NCBI GenBank assembly: GCA_036564245.1
Contig: DATCKU010000002.1
Location: 142,927-206,926, forward strand
Length of the DNA: 64,000 nt
Source: Thermasporomyces sp036564245
GTDB taxonomy: Bacteria; Actinomycetota; Actinomycetes; Propionibacteriales; Actinopolymorphaceae
Reading direction: 5' to 3'
Shown here piece after piece: positions 9,478 to 18,528 of the stretch. A model generated the notes under the pieces. That model was not told the origin of the DNA. It saw nothing but the letters and a program-made list of their open reading frames with translations, and made no database searches. A program made the position numbers and the translations under genes. How positions within the stretch are numbered: position 1 is the stretch's first letter; every line of letters begins with the position of its first letter.

Positions 9478-10422
9478 CTAGCGGAAACGTTCGGCACGGT
9501 AGTGGACACCCGGTACGCCTTCCGGACAGAAGTCGCCTTCCGGCGGTGGCCCGAGACGCACACAGCCGTCGACGTTGGTCATGGTCGGCCAGGTCGCCAC
9601 GCCGTCGACGACGGAGACGGGGAGTTCCGGGTGGTTGACGTCGGGCCAGACCGAGTTCTCCAACCGCCGCCCAGGGCGCGGTTGGATGTAGAAGTCGGAC
9701 AGCGTGTACTTCGGCTGCCTACCCATCCACAGCATGTAACCGCCGCCGGCCCCGGCGTACCACTCCGGATGCGCGATGAGGTTGGTGCGTTTGATTCTCA
9801 CGCGTCCGACCGGGGCGAGGTCTTGAGGGACGAAGAATCCTTGGTAGTTGCTGCTTCCGGTGAGGCGGTCGACGCGCAGCGCCTTGACGCCGCCCCACGG
9901 TTGGATGACGTCGCTATGGGTGTCGTCCCTGGCACCGACGAGGTTCACGATGCGGCAGTTCTGGACTTGCACGATGGAGTTGGGTGCCTGGATCGCGATC
10001 CCGTCGCCTTGTCCGCTCTCCATGGTGTCGATGAGGACGCCCTCGATGTGCACGACGCCTTCGTTACGGGTCACGAGGATCGCGCGGGCCGTAGGATCGA
10101 GTCCGGAGACTGGCGGCAGGCGGATGTGACCGCCGATGATGACGACGTTCCTGCCGCCGAAGACGACCAGCTGACCGGTACGAACAGTCGGCGGAAGCTT
10201 GATGATGTAGTCGCGGGTGACGTCGAGCTCCGGTGGTTGGGAGTCGGCCGTGGTGCCCACCTCGATGAGCTCCGGACACTCGAGCCGTGGTGGCTTCCAC
10301 GTGGGTCTCGGGCGACGGCCTGCTGCCGCTGCCGTGCCGGCGCTGGTGACGCTCACCCCCGCCAGTGCACCTGCGGCCGCTCCCAGGAAACCCAATGCTC
10401 GTCTGCGGTTGATGCTTGTCAT
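9478..10422 (-). CDS. Tat-exported right-handed beta-helix-like protein, function unknown
   Basis: 314 residues from ATG 10422 (GGAGGAGG upstream). The N-terminus is a Tat signal with NRRRALGFLGAAAGALAG and an Ala-rich cleavage region, so the protein is exported folded. The body shows short repeating strands typical of a parallel beta-helix, such as GGRNVVIIGGHIRLP, EGVVHIEGVLID, GDGIAIQAP and VQVQNCRIVNL, followed by VIQPWGGV. Such folds are common in pectate lyases and other polysaccharide-active proteins, but no catalytic motif is recognised. It is the intact partner of the frameshifted paralogue just downstream. Probable role: cell-surface or secreted carbohydrate-related protein (inference). 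Confidence 0.75.
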   Translation of the reverse strand: MTSINRRRALGFLGAAAGALAGVSVTSAGTAAAAGRRPRPTWKPPRLECPELIEVGTTADSQPPELDVTRDYIIKLPPTVRTGQLVVFGGRNVVIIGGHIRLPPVSGLDPTARAILVTRNEGVVHIEGVLIDTMESGQGDGIAIQAPNSIVQVQNCRIVNLVGARDDTHSDVIQPWGGVKALRVDRLTGSSNYQGFFVPQDLAPVGRVRIKRTNLIAHPEWYAGAGGGYMLWMGRQPKYTLSDFYIQPRPGRRLENSVWPDVNHPELPVSVVDGVATWPTMTNVDGCVRLGPPPEGDFCPEGVPGVHYRAERFR

Positions 10423-10463
10423 GTCTGGTGCCTCCTCCATCGGGTCGTCGAGAGATGGGGCGA

Positions 10464-11890
10464 TCAGGTCATGAGGTCCTGGGAAGCACCAGAGGTGGTG
10501 CTCGCTGAACAATTCGCCGCCGCGATGGGTCCGAGCACTCCGGCGAGTTTCATGTCCTCGTACGCCGCAGCCTCGATCATGTGCAGGCGCGGGCTTTCGT
10601 GCGTCCCGTCGCGGGTAGGCGTACACGCGAACGAACTGCCTGCCGGGTGCGGACCTCCGCTGGAGAACCCGACCTCCAACGTCACCTCGAACTCCCCGTC
10701 ACGGGGTACGACCTGCACCACATGACCACCCAGACTCGGGCTGGTGGCAACGAAGTTGAGCCGGTCGCCGTACCGTGGCGCGAAGTCGAGGTAGCACGTG
10801 CTCGACACCCCGTCCCAGTCCCGGGTGAGCGTGCCGGACAGATCGGGGAAGGTCGGGAACCGGGAACGCAGGAAGTCATCGTCGTCGCCCGCCATTCCGT
10901 ACCGGCCGGCATGGAAGACCGCGTCGAACAGGTTGTCGCGGTTGGCGAGGATGTCGTTGTTGAACAGGGCTCGAGCGCCGCTCGGATAGCTGTCGAACGC
11001 GACCGGCTGCTGACCGTCCAGCGTCCGGTAGGCATCGGTCGTGTTGCGGACTCGCGGCGGGATGGTGACCTTGACGTACGGAACTCCGGGGAAGATCTCC
11101 TTGACGATTTCGACGTGGGTCTTAAGCGACGGCCAGTCCAGCAGTCCGTTGTTGCCGTGCTGATCGAGGATGTGGGTGAACGGAAGATGCCCTCCCCGCT
11201 TCTGCAGCTCGAGCAACGGCCGCACCCGGTGGGTGAGTCCAGGCTCCCGTGCCGTGTGCGCCGGTGCGGAGCCCGACATCCCGATGTGACCGGAGGCCAC
11301 CCGCCCACCGCGAGGACTGTCCAGCCCGCGTTCCACGGCGGCAAGCGGTGACCGTGGATCCGTGTTCCCCAACTCAGGTCGTGGTCGAAGTACGACCGGC
11401 CGTCGCCGATGATCAGCACCACGGGGTCCGTCGAATGGGTCTGCGCCACCATGAACATCGGGGCGAAGACCACGCCCGGGCTGCTCCCCGACGACGTCAT
11501 CTCACCTCCGGACAGCAACGGCTCGAGCGACTCCGCATCCCCGATCCGCCACCGGTCGCCGATCAGTGGGCTCCGTCGGGCACTGGCCGGGAAGGACGAG
11601 CCGGGACTCACGCGGACCAGCGAGCAGTGGAAGATCTGACTGTTCGGCGGGATCTCGACCGGGATCGGGTCGCTCCAGATACCCCAGTCGTACGGCGTGT
11701 CGTAGCCGTGGTCGGAGCCCGGCCCGCCGCGTTGCGTCCACTGACGACCGTCGAACGTCGCGCGGTACCGCACTCCGTCGATTTCGAGGGCGTACGCGAC
11801 CTCGAACAGGTCTGGCGCCATGCGTTCTGTCGGCGAGCTACCGGCGTTCGTGCAGTAGAACCCGGGCACGAGAACGCGCGGGTTTCGCAC
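10464..11890 (-). pseudogene. Putative SGNH/GDSL-like hydrolase, frameshifted and possibly 5'-truncated
   Basis: Protein-like sequence runs on the minus strand from about 11890 (PGFYCTNAGSSPTER, then MAPDLFEVAYALEIDGVRY) to about 11300, ending in GWTVLAVGGW. It resumes in a different frame as VASGHIGMSGSAPAHTA and runs to 10464. Possible SGNH blocks are VVLIIGDGRSYFD and HILDQHGNNGL; the family call is tentative. The first possible ATG (11821) lacks a ribosome binding site, and good coding sequence extends upstream of it with only GTG options near 11890. The gene sits head-to-head with a regulator that also seems to lack its start. Intact, it would encode about 450 residues. Confidence 0.5.
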
Positions 11891-11913
11891 CGGGCACGGC
11901 GGCGAGCCGGCGG

Positions 11914-12945
11914 GCTGAGCTGGGTGTCTCGGCCATGACCATCCGCCGAGACCTGGAGGCGTTGGCCGACGAGGGAGTGATCGACAAGTTCCATGGCGGG
12001 GGCACGCTCCGGAAGTCGGCCGCCGGTCCTGCGAACGTCCCGGCGTCCGCCGGACCGACCGGACGCTCACCGGGCTCCGACACCAACGTGGCGATCGTCG
12101 TACCGGTCGACGACTACTACTTCTCCAGCATCGTCGCGGGTATTCGGGAGACGCTCGACGAGAGCGCGCTTCGACGCACCCTGGCGCGCTCACCGCGAGA
12201 CCCGGGCGACGAGCGGAAGCTCGTCGAAGAACTGCTCGACGCCGGTCCCGCCGGGTTGGTGATGGCACCCAGCATCGACCTCGACCAGCCTGACCCGGGC
12301 TACGCCGAGTGGCTGATGAACCTCCCGATCCCGGTCGTCCTCGTGGAGCGCGAAGTCACCGTCGGCGACCGGTCACTGTCGTGCGTGCGCACCGACCACG
12401 AGTGGGGGTGCGAGCTGGCGATCCGCCACCTCGTCGACCTGGGCCACCGTGGGGTCGCCCTGGTGACGCACGGCCAGTCGCAGAGTGGGGCCCGGGTCAT
12501 CGCCGGCTGGCGGGCAGCCACGGAGGCGTTGGGGTTGGCCGGCCGGCGCTCCCCGCTCTGCCTGCTCGGCGACACCACCCTCGGCTGGGCGACCGACGCC
12601 GTCATCGACCCGATACTGGACGAGCTCGCCGACGCCCAGGTCACGGCCCTGGTCTGTCACTCCGACGAGATCGCGTTGCCGCTGACCAGGCGAGCCCGGC
12701 TCCGCGGCTGGTCGGTGCCCGAGGACCTGTCCATCGTGGCGTACGACGACGAGGCAGCCGAGATGGCCGACCCGCCGCTCACGGCGGTGTCACCGCCCAA
12801 GACGTGGATCGGGCGGATGGCCGTGCGTACCCTGCTCGAGCTCATCACCGACGGAGCCGACTCGCCGGTTCGACACGTCGTCGCGAAACCTCGACTCGTG
12901 CTGCGTGACTCCACGGCCGCGCCACGTACCGGCCGGCTGAGGTAG
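11914..12945 (+). pseudogene. DeoR-type HTH plus LacI-type sensor regulator, 5' end apparently missing
   Basis: The frame from about 11914 begins inside a DeoR-type helix-turn-helix (AELGVSAMTIRRDLEALADE, then GVIDKFHGGGT). It continues into a LacI/periplasmic-binding-like sensor (TNVAIVVPVDDYYFSSIVAG, IRHLVDLGHRGVALVTHG, SIVAYDDEAAEMADPPLTAV). The first helix of the HTH and a start codon are missing: the first in-frame ATG (11935) lies within the recognition helix, and upstream sequence in this frame is Arg-rich and belongs to the opposite-strand gene. A deletion joining two divergent genes is the simplest reading. If made from 11935 the protein would be about 336 residues and probably unable to bind DNA normally. 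Confidence 0.6.
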
Positions 12946-13108
12946 TCGCGAGACCACCCGTGGACGCAGGTCTCTTCACCACGTCGATGCGGGGCCGATG
13001 CGAGGTGGCGCTGGCTCGCTGGGTTCCGCTCCGATGTCGCACCGCCACGCTGGGTGTCGCCCCGATGCGACACAGCACCCTGCCGAAGATGCGCGTCTGG
13101 TCGATCTG

Positions 13109-13138
13109 TTGACAGGTTCCGGTCGCAGGACTTTAAAT
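13109..13138 (+). promoter_or_regulatory. Promoter of the LacI-sugar transporter operon
   Basis: TTGACA at 13109-13114 matches the -35 consensus exactly. An AT-rich TTTAAATA at 13132-13139 supplies a -10 such as TTAAAT with 18-base spacing. Both LacI-type operators lie just downstream, and the regulator start is at 13222. Confidence 0.6.
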
Positions 13139-13150
13139 ACTCGCCAATCC

Positions 13151-13202
13151 CGTAATCGATTACAGCTGCGTCACCATCTCGACAAGGTCGTAATCGATTA
13201 CA
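13151..13202 (+). promoter_or_regulatory. Tandem LacI-family operators
   Basis: The 15-base sequence CGTAATCGATTACAG occurs twice, at 13151-13165 and 13189-13203. Each contains the perfect 12-base palindrome GTAATCGATTAC with the central CG typical of LacI-family operators. The centres are 38 bases apart. Both lie between the predicted transcription start and the regulator gene at 13222, so the adjacent LacI protein probably represses its own operon by blocking elongation or by looping. Confidence 0.8.
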
Positions 13203-13221
13203 GGTGCTCGTTGGAGGTGAC

Positions 13222-14253
13222 ATGCCAGCTCAGCGACCTCGACCCGGAGGCCGGCCCACGGTCCGCACCGTGGCCGAAGCCGCTGGCGTCTCCGTCGCCT
13301 CCGTGTCGCGCGTGCTCAACGGGCTGACCACGAACGAGGAGACCATCCGGCGTGTCCGGGAAGCGGTCGCCAAGGTCGGCTACGTACAGGACTCTGCCGC
13401 GAGGTCGCTCAAGACCCGGCAGACCGGGCAGGTGGCGTTCGCCATGGCGGACATCGGCAACGCCGCCTACCTCGCCATGGTGCGTGCCATCCAGCCGATC
13501 CTCCGCGAGGCCGGGTACCGGCTGCTCCTGCACAGCACCGACGCGGACATCGCCGACGAGATCGAGGTGCTGCGGAGCCTCAACCAACGCTATGTCGACG
13601 GGCTCATCATCTGTCCCCTGCGCGTGACCGAGCGCCACGTCGAGGAGCTCGAGCAGGCCGCCACTCCCGTCGTGGTGATCGGCCAGCTCCCCGCCGGCTG
13701 CCCGGTCGACAACGTACGCATCGACAGCCGTCCCGGTGTCGCCCGAGCGATCGCGCACCTGGTTGACGGCGGTCGTCGGCAGATCGCCCTGATCAACGGT
13801 CCGGTCGACACCGTGCCCGGCCGGTCCCGCTACCTCGGGTACCTCGACGGTCTGCGTGCAGCGGGAAAGGAGGAACGCCGCGAGCTGGTCGCCTTCACCG
13901 ACTTCTCCGTCGAGGGAGGCGCCAAGGCGGCGCAAGAAATCCTTGACGTCGCCGAGCCGGACGCCATTCTCGCGGCCAACGACATCCTCGCCGTCGGGGC
14001 CCTGCAGACCCTGCGGCAACGAAACCTCAAGGTCCCTGACGACGTGGCGGTGGTCGGTATGGACGACACCGAGCTCGCCGCGACCGCATGGCCCCCGCTG
14101 ACCAGCATCTCGCTCCGCGCCTACGAGCGTGGACAACTTGCCGCGCGGCTGCTGCTCAAACGGCTCGCCGACCCCGACCGTGCACCCGAGTGGGTCACGG
14201 TGGAACCCCAGCTCGTGGTGCGGGCTAGCTCTGCGGCGGTGACGACACCATGA
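13222..14253 (+). CDS. LacI family transcriptional regulator
   Basis: 343 residues from ATG 13222, chosen because GGAGGT lies four bases upstream; a GTG at 13204 is an alternative. The N-terminal HTH TVRTVAEAAGVSVASVSRVL and hinge (ARSLKTRQTGQVAF) are typical. The sensor domain follows with DGLIICPLRVTERHVEEL, VDNVRIDSRPGVARAIAHLV and AVVGMDDTELAATAWPPL. It probably represses the downstream importer and ARH-fold genes through the two palindromes immediately upstream. Its stop overlaps the first permease gene (ATGA). The inducer is unknown but should be the transported sugar-like compound or a derivative. Confidence 0.93.
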   Translation: MPAQRPRPGGRPTVRTVAEAAGVSVASVSRVLNGLTTNEETIRRVREAVAKVGYVQDSAARSLKTRQTGQVAFAMADIGNAAYLAMVRAIQPILREAGYRLLLHSTDADIADEIEVLRSLNQRYVDGLIICPLRVTERHVEELEQAATPVVVIGQLPAGCPVDNVRIDSRPGVARAIAHLVDGGRRQIALINGPVDTVPGRSRYLGYLDGLRAAGKEERRELVAFTDFSVEGGAKAAQEILDVAEPDAILAANDILAVGALQTLRQRNLKVPDDVAVVGMDDTELAATAWPPLTSISLRAYERGQLAARLLLKRLADPDRAPEWVTVEPQLVVRASSAAVTTP

Positions 14254-15170
14254 CAGCTGTCACGACGAGACCAGCGACGACGACGTCGCGGCGTACCGGT
14301 GCACCGCATCGGAGCGGCGCCGTGCTCCTGCTGCTTCCTGCGCTCCTGCCGGTGCTGGTGCTCAGCGTCTTCCCGCTCCTGCGTGGCATCTATCTCGGAT
14401 TCACCGATGCCCGGGCCGGGTTCAACCTGCCGATCACGTTCACCGGTCTGGAGAACTACCGGCAGATGCTGGACGACGAGCTGTTCTGGTCGTCGTTCCG
14501 GATCGGCCTGATCTGGACGTTCTCGGTGACGATCCTGCAGTTCGTCCTCGCGCTCGGCCTGGCACTGTTGCTGAACGCCAACCTGCGTGGTCGCTGGCTC
14601 GCGCGCACACTCGCCGTCGTCCCGTGGGCGATGCCACCCGTCGTCGTCGGCATCATGTGGTCACTCGTCTACCGACCCGATGCCGGGCTGCTCAACGAGC
14701 TGCTGTACCGGCTCGGTTTCGGCGAGGTCACCACGAGCTGGCTGAGCGAGATCAGCACTGCGCTGCCAGCCGTCATCGCGGTCGGCGTCTGGGCGGGCAT
14801 GCCGGTCACGACCATCGTCTTGTTGGCCGGCTTGCAGAGCGTTCCTCGCGAGCTGCACGAGGCCGCAGCGGTCGACGCCGCTGGGGCATGGGCGCGATTC
14901 CGCTACATCACGATGCCGCACCTGCGCAGCGTCGTGGTCGCCATCACGACGCTCAACTTCATCTGGAACTTCAACTCCTTCGACTTGGTCTACGTGCTCA
15001 CGAAGGGCGGACCCGGCGGGCAGACCATGCTGCCGATGCTCTTCGCCTACCAGGAGGCGTTCCGGTACGGCAACTACGGATACGCGGCCGCACTGGGCAA
15101 CGTCATGGTGCTCATCGTCACCGCCGTCCTGCTGGCCTACCTGCGCCGACGGATGAGGGAGCAGTCATGA
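14250..15170 (+). CDS. Carbohydrate ABC transporter permease (MalF/UgpA type)
   Basis: 306 residues with about six membrane spans. The first starts near residue 25 (VLLLLPALLPVLVLSVFPLL) and is followed by the FTDARAGFNLPITFTGLENY segment of CUT1 permeases. The EAA loop, which contacts the ATPase, is HEAAAVDAAGAWARFRYITM-like with the conserved Gly replaced in part but the pattern retained. The ATG overlaps the LacI stop. It pairs with the next permease and the lipoprotein binding protein. No ATPase gene is present, so a shared MsiK-type ATPase is likely (inference). Confidence 0.92.
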   Translation: MTAVTTRPATTTSRRTGAPHRSGAVLLLLPALLPVLVLSVFPLLRGIYLGFTDARAGFNLPITFTGLENYRQMLDDELFWSSFRIGLIWTFSVTILQFVLALGLALLLNANLRGRWLARTLAVVPWAMPPVVVGIMWSLVYRPDAGLLNELLYRLGFGEVTTSWLSEISTALPAVIAVGVWAGMPVTTIVLLAGLQSVPRELHEAAAVDAAGAWARFRYITMPHLRSVVVAITTLNFIWNFNSFDLVYVLTKGGPGGQTMLPMLFAYQEAFRYGNYGYAAALGNVMVLIVTAVLLAYLRRRMREQS

Positions 15171-16030
15171 GGATCCGTTCCGGACGGTCTCCCATGGACC
15201 AGGTGTCGCCCGTCGTACGCCTGATGCAGTACGTCGCCCTGCTGGCCTACCTCGTCTTCCTCGGGTTCCCGCTCCTGTGGCTTGTGTCCACGTCGTTCGC
15301 GTCGCCGCAGGATCTCGTACGACTGCATCCAGGGCTTCTCCCGGACCGTCCGACGCTGGACAACTTCGTTGCAGCGTTCAGCGAACAGGCACTTGTGCGT
15401 TCGGCGCTGAACAGCCTGCTCGTCGCCACGGCCAGCGCTGTGCTCACTGTGCTCGTCGCGCTTCCGGCGGCGTACGCACTCGTGCGCCTGCGCACGTGGT
15501 TGGCCAAGCCGGTGCTGGCCTGGATCCTCGTGAGCCAACTGTTCCCCTTCATTCTTCTCGTGATTCCGATCTTCCTGGTGCTGCGCGCCGCACAACTGGT
15601 CGACACGAGAATCGGACTCGTTCTCATCTACGTCGTCTGGATCCTGCCGTTCGCTCTCTGGATGCTGCAGAGCTACCTGCGTGAGCTACCCGTCGAAGTG
15701 GAGGAAGCAGCCAGCATCGACGGAGCGTCGCGGGTGCAGATCCTGCGCGCCATCGTGTTCCCGTTGATGATCCCTGGCGTGATCGCCACCGGGCTGTTCG
15801 CCTTCATCACGGCGTGGAACGAGTTCTTCTTCGCGCTCGTGCTCATCAAGAGCCCTGAGCTGCAGACCCTGCCACTTGCGCTCGCCCGGTTCGTCGGGCT
15901 GGAAGGCGTCGCTCGGCTGGGACCGCTCGCTGCGGGGGCGCTGCTCGCCACGCTGCCCAGCCTGGCCTTCTTCTCGTTCATCCAACGCGGACTCACCGGC
16001 GGACTACTCGCCGGCGCCACCAAAGGTTAA
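15167..16030 (+). CDS. Carbohydrate ABC transporter permease (MalG/UgpE type)
   Basis: 287 residues from ATG 15167, which overlaps the TGA of the previous permease. It has six predicted spans and the CUT1 features STSFASPQDL, LPTLDNF-like PTLDNFVAAF, and the EAA loop VEEAASIDGASRVQILRAIV. It ends in the common GLTGGLLAGATKG tail. Acts as the second membrane half of the sugar importer encoded here. The following lipoprotein gene begins 13 bases downstream. Confidence 0.92.
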   Translation: MRIRSGRSPMDQVSPVVRLMQYVALLAYLVFLGFPLLWLVSTSFASPQDLVRLHPGLLPDRPTLDNFVAAFSEQALVRSALNSLLVATASAVLTVLVALPAAYALVRLRTWLAKPVLAWILVSQLFPFILLVIPIFLVLRAAQLVDTRIGLVLIYVVWILPFALWMLQSYLRELPVEVEEAASIDGASRVQILRAIVFPLMIPGVIATGLFAFITAWNEFFFALVLIKSPELQTLPLALARFVGLEGVARLGPLAAGALLATLPSLAFFSFIQRGLTGGLLAGATKG

Positions 16031-16043
16031 GGAGTGACATGCA

Positions 16044-17354
16044 ATGAGACGCTCGTTCACAACGACGATGGGCGTGACGATCGCCGCAGTCGTCTCGGCG
16101 GCCAGCCTCCTGGCGAGCTGCGGCACGCAAGACGGGGGCGCCGGATCGACGGGAGGAAGCGACGAGCCCGTGAAGCTTCGCTTCCAAAGCCTTGCCTGGC
16201 AGGAACAGTCGGTCGCCGCGAACCGCGCCATCGTGAAGGAGTGGAACGAAACGCACCCCGACATCCAGGTGCAGTACGTCCAGGGCGACTGGGGTTCGGT
16301 CCACGACCAGCTGCTCACGGCGTTCGAAGGCGGCGATCCGCCCGACATCATCCACTACGAGGCGGCGGCGATCCAGGTGTTCGCTCAAGGCGGGTACCTT
16401 GCCGACCTCGATCCGCTGCTGTCGGAGGAGTTCAAGGCTGGCATCCCCGACGACATCTGGGCCACGGTGCAGTACGAGGACCATGGCACGATCGGTGCGC
16501 CGTTCCTGCTGGAGTCGCGGGTGGCGTTGGCCAACAAGAAGCTGTTGGACGCTGCCGGCATCGAGGTGCCGACGCCGGACGACCCGTGGACCTGGGACGA
16601 GTTCCAGGCCGCGGCGCGCAAGCTCACCAAGGACGGCACGTACGGCGTTGCCTGGCCACTCGGCAGCCCGGCGAACGCGATGCTCAACCTCTCGCAGAGC
16701 TTCGGCGCCGACTTCTTGAGCGACGACGGCAGCACGGTCGAGATCGGCGAGGCCGAGCTGGAGGTGCCCCAGCGGATCCACCAGATGCTGTACGAGGACA
16801 AGTCGGCGGCACCGCAGACGATCGGGAGCAGCAGCACCGACGCGTTGCCCGGTTTCTTCGAGGGCAAGTACGCCATGCTGTTCGGCGCGATCTGGCTGCG
16901 CCAGCAGATGGTGCAGGAAGCACCGGACGACTTCGAGTGGGTGACCCTGCCTCCGCTCGTGGGAACGAACGGACAGGCGCAAGCAGCCAACCCGCAGATC
17001 CTCTCGATCGCTGCCCAGTCCGAACACCCCAAGGAGGCGGCGCAGTTCATCGAGTTCTTCCTGAACGCCGAGAACATGGCCAAGCTCGCCCAGGGCGACT
17101 GGCTGGTCCCGACCAGCAAGGGCGCGCTCGAGCACCTCGAGAAGATCACCAAGGGCGAGGAAGGCTGGGACGTCGCGGTGACGAGCACCAAGGATCTCGC
17201 GGCCGCACCCTGGCAGAAGACGCCCGGATTCCAGGAGTGGACGGATCGGGTCGCGACCCCTGCCTTCCAGAAGTACTTCGCCAACAAGATCAGTGCGGAC
17301 GAGTTGGCCCGCGAGCTCGAGGAGGGTGCGAAAGGGGTCGTTGGTCGCCAATGA
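16044..17354 (+). CDS. Extracellular solute-binding lipoprotein of the sugar ABC importer
   Basis: 436 residues. A signal peptide ends in the lipobox LLASC with Cys26 as the lipidation site, so the protein is anchored outside the membrane. The mature chain has the family-1 binding-protein pattern, with VKLRFQSLAWQEQSVAANRA, YVQGDWGSVHDQLLTAFEGG, PPDIIHYEAAAIQVFAQGGY and a Trp-rich WTWDEFQAAARKLT segment. AAGGAG precedes ATG 16044. Its stop overlaps the first ARH-fold gene, which ties import directly to that enzyme. The ligand is unknown. Confidence 0.92.
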   Translation: MRRSFTTTMGVTIAAVVSAASLLASCGTQDGGAGSTGGSDEPVKLRFQSLAWQEQSVAANRAIVKEWNETHPDIQVQYVQGDWGSVHDQLLTAFEGGDPPDIIHYEAAAIQVFAQGGYLADLDPLLSEEFKAGIPDDIWATVQYEDHGTIGAPFLLESRVALANKKLLDAAGIEVPTPDDPWTWDEFQAAARKLTKDGTYGVAWPLGSPANAMLNLSQSFGADFLSDDGSTVEIGEAELEVPQRIHQMLYEDKSAAPQTIGSSSTDALPGFFEGKYAMLFGAIWLRQQMVQEAPDDFEWVTLPPLVGTNGQAQAANPQILSIAAQSEHPKEAAQFIEFFLNAENMAKLAQGDWLVPTSKGALEHLEKITKGEEGWDVAVTSTKDLAAAPWQKTPGFQEWTDRVATPAFQKYFANKISADELARELEEGAKGVVGRQ

Positions 17355-18412
17355 CGGAAAAGGCGCCTAGTGAAAGCGATGGAAGCGCCGTGAACGCCAA
17401 CGAATCCCTGCCCTCCCTCCGCAGTCGGGCACGGGGATGCCTGGCAGGGCTTGCGGTGGGCGATGCCCTCGGCCGTCCGGCCGAGGGCATGGAGCCCCGG
17501 CAGATCGCAGAGCGCTGGGGGCGTATCGAGGGGTACGTCGCGGACACGCCGATGGGCAGCGACGACACCGAGTACGCCTTGCTGACCGCCAAGGCGCTGC
17601 TGCGTTACCGGGCGAACTTCTCGGCCGCCGCGGTGGCAGAGCTCTGGGTAGCGGAGGTCTGCGGCCAGGAAGGTGGCTTCTCCGGCGGCGGGTTCAGCGA
17701 GATGGCGGCGATCCGCAACCTCGAACGCGGACATCGGCCGCCACGCTCCGGCCAGCATGCGCACGCGTGGAGCGACGGCCTCGCGATGCGGGTCGCCCCG
17801 ATCGGCATCGCAGCGGCAGGCGACCCGAGGCTTGCCGCCCGGCTCGCCGGCGAGGACGGTCTGGTGAGTCACAGTGGCGAGGGGATCTACTCCGGTCAGG
17901 CCGTCGCCGCAGCGGTCGCTGCGGCGATGGACGGAGCCGATCCAGAGCAGGCGTTCGCGGCAGCCCTCGATGCCGTACCCGCCGACTCATGGACCGGCCG
18001 CAACCTGCGGACGGCACAGCAGATCGTCGCCTCCTCACCGGATTGGCAGACGACCGCCGAGGAAGCTGTACGACAGCTGGCGACGCACAGCTATTACTGG
18101 GCGGACATCGCACCCGAGGCGGTCAGCCTGGCGTTCGTCGCCGTGCTCGCTGGAGGCGGCGACTTCCGCGAGACGGTGCTCAATGCGGTCAACCTGGGCC
18201 GAGACGCCGACACGATCGCTGCCATGGCCGGAGCCGTCTGCGGCGCGATCGCCGGAATCGACCGCGTGCCAGCCGAATGGCTGCCGGCCGTCGCCGAGGC
18301 ACCCGGGATCTGTCTCGCCACGACGAAAGGCATGCACCCGCTCGAGATAGCCGACGAGCTCTGCACGCTTCACGCCGAGCTCACCGCGCACGCCGAGGAG
18401 CCACCGAAATGA
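17351..18412 (+). CDS. ADP-ribosylglycohydrolase (ARH) family protein
   Basis: 353 residues from ATG 17351, overlapping the binding-protein stop. The family opening is GCLAGLAVGDALGRPAEGM, the first metal motif is GSDDTEYALLTAKAL, and the second is LGRDADTIAAMAGAVCGAIAG. The Asp residues expected to hold the two Mg ions are all present. Middle segments MRVAPIGIAAAGDP and SHSGEGIYSGQAVAAAVAAA also match the family. Known members cleave ADP-ribose from arginine, serine or dinitrogenase reductase, or hydrolyse O-acetyl-ADP-ribose. Here translational coupling to an importer suggests a hydrolase for an imported N- or O-glycoside (inference). Confidence 0.9.
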   Translation: MTEKAPSESDGSAVNANESLPSLRSRARGCLAGLAVGDALGRPAEGMEPRQIAERWGRIEGYVADTPMGSDDTEYALLTAKALLRYRANFSAAAVAELWVAEVCGQEGGFSGGGFSEMAAIRNLERGHRPPRSGQHAHAWSDGLAMRVAPIGIAAAGDPRLAARLAGEDGLVSHSGEGIYSGQAVAAAVAAAMDGADPEQAFAAALDAVPADSWTGRNLRTAQQIVASSPDWQTTAEEAVRQLATHSYYWADIAPEAVSLAFVAVLAGGGDFRETVLNAVNLGRDADTIAAMAGAVCGAIAGIDRVPAEWLPAVAEAPGICLATTKGMHPLEIADELCTLHAELTAHAEEPPK

Positions 18413-18528
18413 CCACGCGTGGCGCGGGCACGGTAGCCACAGCGAGGTTCGACACATGGTGAGGATCGGGCACACCCAGCGCCGGGTTCGCCGCAGCCGC
18501 GTTCGTCCCATTCGTCAAAGGAGGGCAG

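Noticed and set aside
18409..18462. Very short frame starting at an ATGA overlap after the first ARH gene
   Set aside because: Only 17 codons without pattern; the next real gene has its own AAGGAGG and starts at 18529.
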